From assembly GCA_036679405.1 (NCBI GenBank), contig JAVBVZ010000026.1, positions 1-53,627 of the forward strand: a stretch of 53,627 nucleotides of DNA. Reading direction: 5' to 3'. The notes beneath the pieces were generated by a model. The model made no database searches. It was not told the DNA's origin and was given only the letters and a program-made list of their open reading frames with translations. Of the stretch, positions 49,681 through 53,627 are shown one piece after another. Every line of letters starts with the position of its first letter. Position 1 is the first letter of the stretch. Made by a program: the position numbers and the translations under genes. This DNA is from JAEYKI01 sp036679405 (GTDB lineage: Bacteria > Bacillota > Clostridia > Christensenellales > Christensenellaceae).

Positions 49681-50300
49681 GCGAGCCCCTCCTCTATCGC
49701 CTTGGCGGCGTTTTTAGTAACAATGAACTTTTCGCAGTTCACAATGTCATATACGCTGAGCGTGGACGAAAGCGTGGTCTTCACTTTTTGAAGGTTCCCG
49801 GCCGCGCGGACGACGCTGTCGTCTTTTTCATCCATCACGATCAAGGCTTTTTTGTCCACCTTCAGGTTTGAGAGCACTTTTACCATTTCCTTTGTTTTTG
49901 CTTCGGCCAGCTTGAGTTCGTCAAGCACAATGATCTCGCCTTCCGAAACTTTCATGGAAAGGGCGCTTATAAGCGCAAGCTTCTTTACTTTTTTGTTGAC
50001 CTTTACTTCGTAGCTTCTGGGCTTGGGCGCAAAAACCACGCCGCCCTTGGTCATCTGGGGCGCACGAATGGAACCCTGGCGGGCCCGGCCGGTTCCCTTC
50101 TGCCTGAAGGGTTTGATGCCGCCGCCGGAGACTTCCGCACGGGTAAGCGCGGACTGCGTTCCCTGGCGCAGCTTGGCCAAATGCGCAACTACGACTTCAT
50201 GTATGACCGATTCGTTGACCGGCGCGCCGAACACTTCGTCTTTCAAAGTGATTTCGCCCGATTTTTTGCCGTCGGTTTTATAAACTGGTACTTTTGGCAT
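49677..50300 (-). CDS. rplD: 50S ribosomal protein L4
   Basis: 207 aa. RTRAEVSGGGIKPFRQKGTGRARQGS-type loop (here LTRAEVSGGGIKPFRQKGTG) extends to the tunnel. In several bacteria L4 represses the S10 operon. Confidence 0.98.
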   Translation of the reverse strand: MPKVPVYKTDGKKSGEITLKDEVFGAPVNESVIHEVVVAHLAKLRQGTQSALTRAEVSGGGIKPFRQKGTGRARQGSIRAPQMTKGGVVFAPKPRSYEVKVNKKVKKLALISALSMKVSEGEIIVLDELKLAEAKTKEMVKVLSNLKVDKKALIVMDEKDDSVVRAAGNLQKVKTTLSSTLSVYDIVNCEKFIVTKNAAKAIEEGLA

Positions 50301-50322
50301 TGTAACGTTCCTCCTCTAGCAA

Positions 50323-50949
50323 TTAAGCTTTCTTCACACTGCTCTTGATGGTCACCAGAGCGCCTTTGGCACCCGGGATAGCACCCTTGACCAGTATGAG
50401 ATCGCGGTCTGTGTCCACACGGACGACCTCAAGGTTCTGGACCGTCACCGTTTGGTTGCCGCCCCGTCCGGGAAGCCTTTTTCCCTTCATTACCTTGGAC
50501 GGTGTGGAGCAGGCGCCCATGGAACCCGGCCGCCTGTGGTAACGCGAACCATGGCTCATCGGACCGCGGTGCTGCCCGTGACGCGCAATAACGCCCTGGA
50601 AGCCCTTGCCACGGGAAATGCCCGAAACGTCCACTGTGTCGCCTTCTGCGAATATATCTGCGCGAATCGCCTGTCCGACCTCGCTGTCCGCCGCATCCGT
50701 ACGGATCTCACGCAGCGTCCTGAGCGCATCCACGCCCGCTTTTTTAAAATGTCCGGCGGACGGCTTGTTCACATTTTTTTCTTTTATGTCACCAAAGCCG
50801 ATCTGCAAAGCACTGTAACCGTCTGTCTCGGCGGTCTTCTTTTGCACGACAACGCAGGGGCCGGCTTTAACGACTGTGACCGGAACGACAATGCCGTCTT
50901 GCGTGAAGACCTGCGTCATTCCAACTTTTTTACCAAGTATAGCCTTCAT
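50323..50949 (-). CDS. rplC: 50S ribosomal protein L3
   Basis: 208 aa. GISRGKGFQGVIARHGQHRG and SMGACSTPSKVMKGKRLPGR are the conserved loop regions near the peptidyl-transferase centre; the glutamine methylated in some species is in GNQTV. Confidence 0.98.
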   Translation of the reverse strand: MKAILGKKVGMTQVFTQDGIVVPVTVVKAGPCVVVQKKTAETDGYSALQIGFGDIKEKNVNKPSAGHFKKAGVDALRTLREIRTDAADSEVGQAIRADIFAEGDTVDVSGISRGKGFQGVIARHGQHRGPMSHGSRYHRRPGSMGACSTPSKVMKGKRLPGRGGNQTVTVQNLEVVRVDTDRDLILVKGAIPGAKGALVTIKSSVKKA

Positions 50950-50974
50950 ATGAGCTTAAACCTCCTTACGTTTC

Positions 50975-51283
50975 CTACAGCTTGATCTCGATATCAACGC
51001 CGGCCGGCAAATCCAGGCGCATGAGAGCGTCCGTGGTTTTTGCATTGGCCTCCATGATGTCGATCAGCCTTTTATGTGTCCTGATCTCGAACTGTTCCCG
51101 GGAATCCTTGTACTTGTGTGTTGCACGCAAAATCGTAACGATTTCTTTTTGCGTAGGCAACGGCACCGGGCCGGAAATCTTGGCGCCTGTCCGTTTTGCG
51201 GTCTCCACAATACGGTGGGCCGACTGGTCAATCAGGTTGTGATCATAAGCTTTCAGCTTGATTCTGATCCTTTGGCTTGCCAT
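50975..51283 (-). CDS. rpsJ: 30S ribosomal protein S10
   Basis: 102 aa from the ATG at 51283, giving the family start MASQRIRIKLKAYDHNLID; an ATG at 51301 overlaps the GGAGG ribosome binding site and is rejected. GPVPLPTQKEIVTILRATHK is the tRNA-binding loop. S10 also partners NusB in rRNA antitermination. First gene of the superoperon. Confidence 0.98.
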   Translation of the reverse strand: MASQRIRIKLKAYDHNLIDQSAHRIVETAKRTGAKISGPVPLPTQKEIVTILRATHKYKDSREQFEIRTHKRLIDIMEANAKTTDALMRLDLPAGVDIEIKL

Positions 51284-51484
51284 TTTTGTTTGTACCTCCA
51301 TCTTTTCGCTTATACACTCTGCCGTGTGTGTCGCACCTAATTTTTTAAACGGTTTTTTACAAAAAACCGCTTGTTTCGGTGCAGGAGTTTGCCTGTCCAG
51401 CAGGCTTTTCCAGTGAAAACTACCCGGTTGGCTGCCGGCAACCTTCCACTTTCAGCTGTTTCATAAGCACATAGAGAACAGCGT
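51284..51484 (-). promoter_or_regulatory. Long structured leader of the S10 superoperon
   Basis: About 200 nt between the promoter and rpsJ. It holds a GCGGTTTTTT/AAAAAACCGT stem enclosed by GCACC/GGTGC (about 51320-51385) and a GCCTG/CAGGC stem (about 51390-51410). A 14-codon frame starting ATG near 51463 has no ribosome binding site. Leaders with terminator-like stems here allow ribosomal-protein feedback in other bacteria; which protein binds in this lineage is not shown by sequence. Confidence 0.5.
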
Positions 51485-51489
51485 ATAAG

Positions 51490-51518
51490 ATTATATAACA
51501 AATGAAAAGGTTTTGCAA
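51490..51518 (-). promoter_or_regulatory. Promoter of the S10 superoperon
   Basis: TTGCAA (51513-51518), 17 nt, perfect TATAAT (51490-51495) on the minus strand. It separates the superoperon from tuf and the two genes upstream. Confidence 0.75.
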
Positions 51519-51583
51519 CAGGTTTTTTAAAATTTTTTTATGCTCTCCCGTGTGCCCCCGCAAACGGGCCGGGCAGCGAAGAA

Positions 51584-51607
51584 GGCGCCGGAAACCTTGC
51601 CGGCGCC
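51584..51607 (-). terminator. GC-rich hairpin after the DUF4349 gene
   Basis: A perfect 8-bp GGCGCCGG/CCGGCGCC stem with a short T/C-rich tail (TTCTTCG) on the minus strand, 52 nt after the stop. Probable terminator, but the U-tract is weak. Confidence 0.55.
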
Positions 51608-51658
51608 CCATGCGCTATGCCTAAAGCCTGCCGCTTTTTTTATCCGGCATCGGGCCGG

Positions 51659-52633
51659 CTATTTTTCCGTCTTGCTCTTCCGCTTTTTTATAAGGCGGCG
51701 GACAGCGAAAACAATCCCGAACGCAACCGCCAGGAAAATGAGGATCACCAGGATCACCGGAAATGCGGCGGCCATGAACACTGCGAATTCCTTAAAGAAA
51801 TTTCCTACGCCGATCAGCGAAAGGGAAAAGGCATTGGCAGCCCGCTCGCCTACCGTGCCCTGCGAATCCGAAAGGTTCCCGGCAACCGTAGTCTCATACA
51901 GACTGATGCCCACCGTTGCATACTCCACCTGGTTGTCCATGCCGCGCCGGGCGCCTTTCAGCTGGTCAAGCTGGTATAAAACGTCGGACAGTTGGGACTC
52001 CAGCGTGATCACATCTTCCATTTCCGTCGCGTTTTTTAAATGTTCCATCAGGCGCGCCTTTTCTTCTTCCAGCACCTCTATACGCGACTCATTGTCATAA
52101 TAATTGGAGGAGATATCTTCCGTGTACAGGTTTTTGCTTTCCAGCACGCCAATCGCGGAAACTTCTCCGATAAACGCTTCATAATTTTCCACGGGTATGC
52201 GCAGCTCGAAATAACTGCTTCTTCCCGAAGAATTCTCGGTCGTCGGCGCCTGCCCGGACGTGCTCTCGCTTTGCACATAACCGCCGAAGCGGGTGACCGC
52301 ATCCAGTATTTTTGCGTAATCCGTTTCAAACGCAGGCGTACTGATGGTAAAATCACTGGAATAAACAAGTTTGCGGTCGGTTTCGGGCAAAACCGCATTA
52401 TCCAGGTCCCCCAGCCCCCATTCGTCGGATGATGCGCCGGCGGCGGATTCTTCCATTACGGCCTCGGACGTCATGGATTCCCCATACTCGCCGTCCATAT
52501 AGCCGCTGTCATACGCGGCCTTTTCGGGTGCAACCGCTACGGATTCACTGGTTTCGGTCTGCATGGCGCATGCGCCCAGAAGCAGGCTGGCGAACATTGC
52601 CGCGGCCAGCAGGATAATAACAATTTTTTTCAT
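51659..52633 (-). CDS. DUF4349-domain lipoprotein
   Basis: 324 aa from the ATG at 52633 (GGGGAGG upstream). Signal peptide with LLLGAC lipobox at about residue 22, an acidic/Ser-rich linker to about 90, then DUF4349: SDFTISTPAFETDYAKILDAV, FGGYVQSES, ELRIPVENYEAFIGEV, a long coiled coil (about 170-230) and a C-terminal membrane helix (about 285-315) followed by RRLIKKRKSKTEK. So the protein is held at both ends: lipid outside and a helix with a basic cytoplasmic tail. The function of the family is unknown; a link to envelope stress has been suggested. Confidence 0.88.
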   Translation of the reverse strand: MKKIVIILLAAAMFASLLLGACAMQTETSESVAVAPEKAAYDSGYMDGEYGESMTSEAVMEESAAGASSDEWGLGDLDNAVLPETDRKLVYSSDFTISTPAFETDYAKILDAVTRFGGYVQSESTSGQAPTTENSSGRSSYFELRIPVENYEAFIGEVSAIGVLESKNLYTEDISSNYYDNESRIEVLEEEKARLMEHLKNATEMEDVITLESQLSDVLYQLDQLKGARRGMDNQVEYATVGISLYETTVAGNLSDSQGTVGERAANAFSLSLIGVGNFFKEFAVFMAAAFPVILVILIFLAVAFGIVFAVRRLIKKRKSKTEK

Positions 52634-52693
52634 ACGATCCTCCCCTTTCTTTTCGACCATTAGACTTAAAACGGCGAAAAAATGTTCCCCCGT

Positions 52694-53404
52694 TTATTGA
52701 TTGCCCGCAAAACGGATAAAAACATCAAAAAGAGTGCGGGAATATTTATCTTGCTCAAAATTGTATTCCGGATGCCACTGTACCCCCCAGACAAACCGCA
52801 TCTCAGGCATAAAGGCCGCCTCCACCAGTCCGTCCGGCGACTGCGCGGCCGGTTTAAGCAAAGCGGCAAGCTTTTTGACGCCCTGGTGATGCAGGCTGTT
52901 GACCTGAATAGAATCACATTTCAGCCAGCCGAAAAGCGGGGTGCCGCAAAAAACCTCTACCGGATGGCTGGGGCGCCCGTAGGGCGGGAGCTGGCTGTGC
53001 GCACCGGCCCCTTCAAGCTGGGTTGGAATATCCTGATACAGGCTTCCGCCCAAATATGCATTAAGGAACTGCAGTCCCCGGCAGATCCCCAGTACCGGCT
53101 TATTGAACTGCAGGGCTTTTTCAAGCAAAAGGCCTTCCATATGGTCTTTTTCGGGGCAAAGTTCTCCGGTCTGCGGCAGCGCTTTTTCACCGTACAGGGA
53201 CGGGCTCACATCCTGCCCGCCCGTTAGCAAAAAGCCGTCCAGTTCCTCCGCCCAGGCAAAAAGCGCCTGCTCGTCCGCCGTCATGGACAAAACAACCGGC
53301 GATCCGCCCGCCGCTTCAATGCCGCGCATATATCCGGGCAGCATCCAAAAGCTTTGTCTTTTCGTATCATACAGGGGCGTTACCCCGATCCGTGGTTTTT
53401 TCAT
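52694..53404 (-). CDS. Class-I glutamine amidotransferase-like hydrolase (peptidase C26, PuuD-like)
   Basis: 236 aa. The nucleophile is Cys108 in LGICRGLQ, with His211 and Glu213 in GVQWHPEY completing the triad; DGFLLTGGQDVSPSLYGE marks the gamma-Glu-GABA hydrolase (PuuD) branch. Such enzymes cleave gamma-glutamyl bonds of polyamine or peptide intermediates. No polyamine genes are adjacent. GGTGG precedes the ATG. It lies 60 nt before the DUF4349 gene and may share its transcript. Confidence 0.88.
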   Translation of the reverse strand: MKKPRIGVTPLYDTKRQSFWMLPGYMRGIEAAGGSPVVLSMTADEQALFAWAEELDGFLLTGGQDVSPSLYGEKALPQTGELCPEKDHMEGLLLEKALQFNKPVLGICRGLQFLNAYLGGSLYQDIPTQLEGAGAHSQLPPYGRPSHPVEVFCGTPLFGWLKCDSIQVNSLHHQGVKKLAALLKPAAQSPDGLVEAAFMPEMRFVWGVQWHPEYNFEQDKYSRTLFDVFIRFAGNQ

Positions 53405-53515
53405 TTTTCTTTTTCCACCTTATCATTTACTGCACTATGCTTCCGCCTGATACCATTATACATGACGGCACAGACCGCCGGGGAAAGAAAACGGCTTTTT
53501 TTCGCCCTTTCCGCA

Positions 53516-53549
53516 AAAAAAGCGCCGCCTTGCAGGGCAGCGCTTTTCC
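53516..53549 (-). terminator. Terminator of tuf
   Basis: AAAAGCGCTGCC / GGCGGCGCTTTT (one G-T pair) with seven T on the minus strand, 18 nt after the tuf stop. Confidence 0.85.
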
Positions 53550-53566
53550 AAGTCTCTTTTTTATGC

Positions 53567-53627
53567 TCAGTCGGTCAGCATATCCGTAACCGCGCCTGCG
53601 CCTACCGTTCTGCCGCCTTCCCGAATT
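53567..53627 (-). CDS. tuf: Elongation factor Tu, C-terminal end only
   Basis: The last 19 codons read IREGGRTVGAGAVTDMLTD and stop. IREGGRTVGAG is the invariant end of EF-Tu domain III, so this is tuf, cut by the window edge. EF-Tu normally ends at or near ...GVVTEI; the extra TDMLTD-like tail is a small lineage difference. The gene lies upstream of the S10 operon, as in the classical str-S10 order, but two other genes intervene. Confidence 0.9.
   Translation of the reverse strand, partial: IREGGRTVGAGAVTDMLTD

Noticed and set aside
51420..51463. Possible 14-codon leader peptide in the S10 leader
   Set aside because: No Shine-Dalgarno precedes its ATG and no codon bias or stalling motif suggests a function.
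1..53627. CRISPR arrays, insertion sequences, integrases, prophage or att sites
   Set aside because: No direct-repeat array, transposase, integrase or tRNA-edge duplication was found; gene content is core chromosome throughout.

Overview
This window looks like chromosomal DNA of a Gram-positive bacterium of the class Clostridia, with mid-range GC. The signs are the S10-spc-alpha ribosomal superoperon in its Gram-positive order, an ECF transporter module plus truA, rplM and rpsI behind rplQ, a KOW-domain protein between map and infA, a zinc-type S14, long-form HPF, RecD2, a SufC-SufB pair without SufS/U, and strong TTGACA/TATAAT promoters, often with extended -10 TG motifs. A Christensenella-like gut lineage is possible, but I cannot place it from sequence alone. 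I see no phage, insertion sequence, plasmid or CRISPR array.

Layout, left to right (most genes are on the minus strand). At 1-82 a strong promoter with a boxB/boxA-like leader reads out of the window, probably into an rRNA operon. 0.2-7 kb: a Nudix/NrtR-like protein with mnmA, a membrane-anchored metallo-beta-lactamase-fold protein, and three tandem DUF3048 lipoproteins. 7-9.5 kb: a DivIC/FtsB-like protein, initiator and elongator tRNA-Met, and a DUF6056-type membrane protein. 9.6-18.8 kb: prfB (with a +1 programmed frameshift), secA, hpf, a structured non-coding RNA that is probably the raiA motif, comFC, recD2 and metK. 18.9-31 kb: a TtcA-like protein, a truncated response-regulator relic, an LCP protein, a chagasin-like lipoprotein, sufC-sufB, a small membrane protein, a Gfo/Idh/MocA oxidoreductase, a degenerate GGDEF protein, glmM-glmS behind a long leader with a terminator-like fold, and an MFS exporter with an attenuator-like leader. 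31.4-51.5 kb: rplM-rpsI, then truA-ecfT-ecfA2-ecfA1, then the ribosomal superoperon from rplQ back to rpsJ. 51.6-53.6 kb: a DUF4349 lipoprotein, a class-I glutamine-amidotransferase-like hydrolase, and the last codons of tuf.

Most of the window is core machinery: ribosome, translation initiation and release, protein export (secY, secA), transcription (rpoA), S-adenosylmethionine, UDP-GlcNAc precursors and Fe-S clusters. The most promising non-routine signals are RNA elements: the ~260-nt RNA upstream of hpf with its own promoter; the glmM leader, whose nested stem ends in a U-tract just before the Shine-Dalgarno; and the MFS leader hairpin. Genomic oddities are the DUF3048 triplication, the 24-codon receiver-domain relic that keeps its promoter and direct repeats, and the two unrelated genes between tuf and rpsJ. 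I found no convincing multi-gene system of unknown function.
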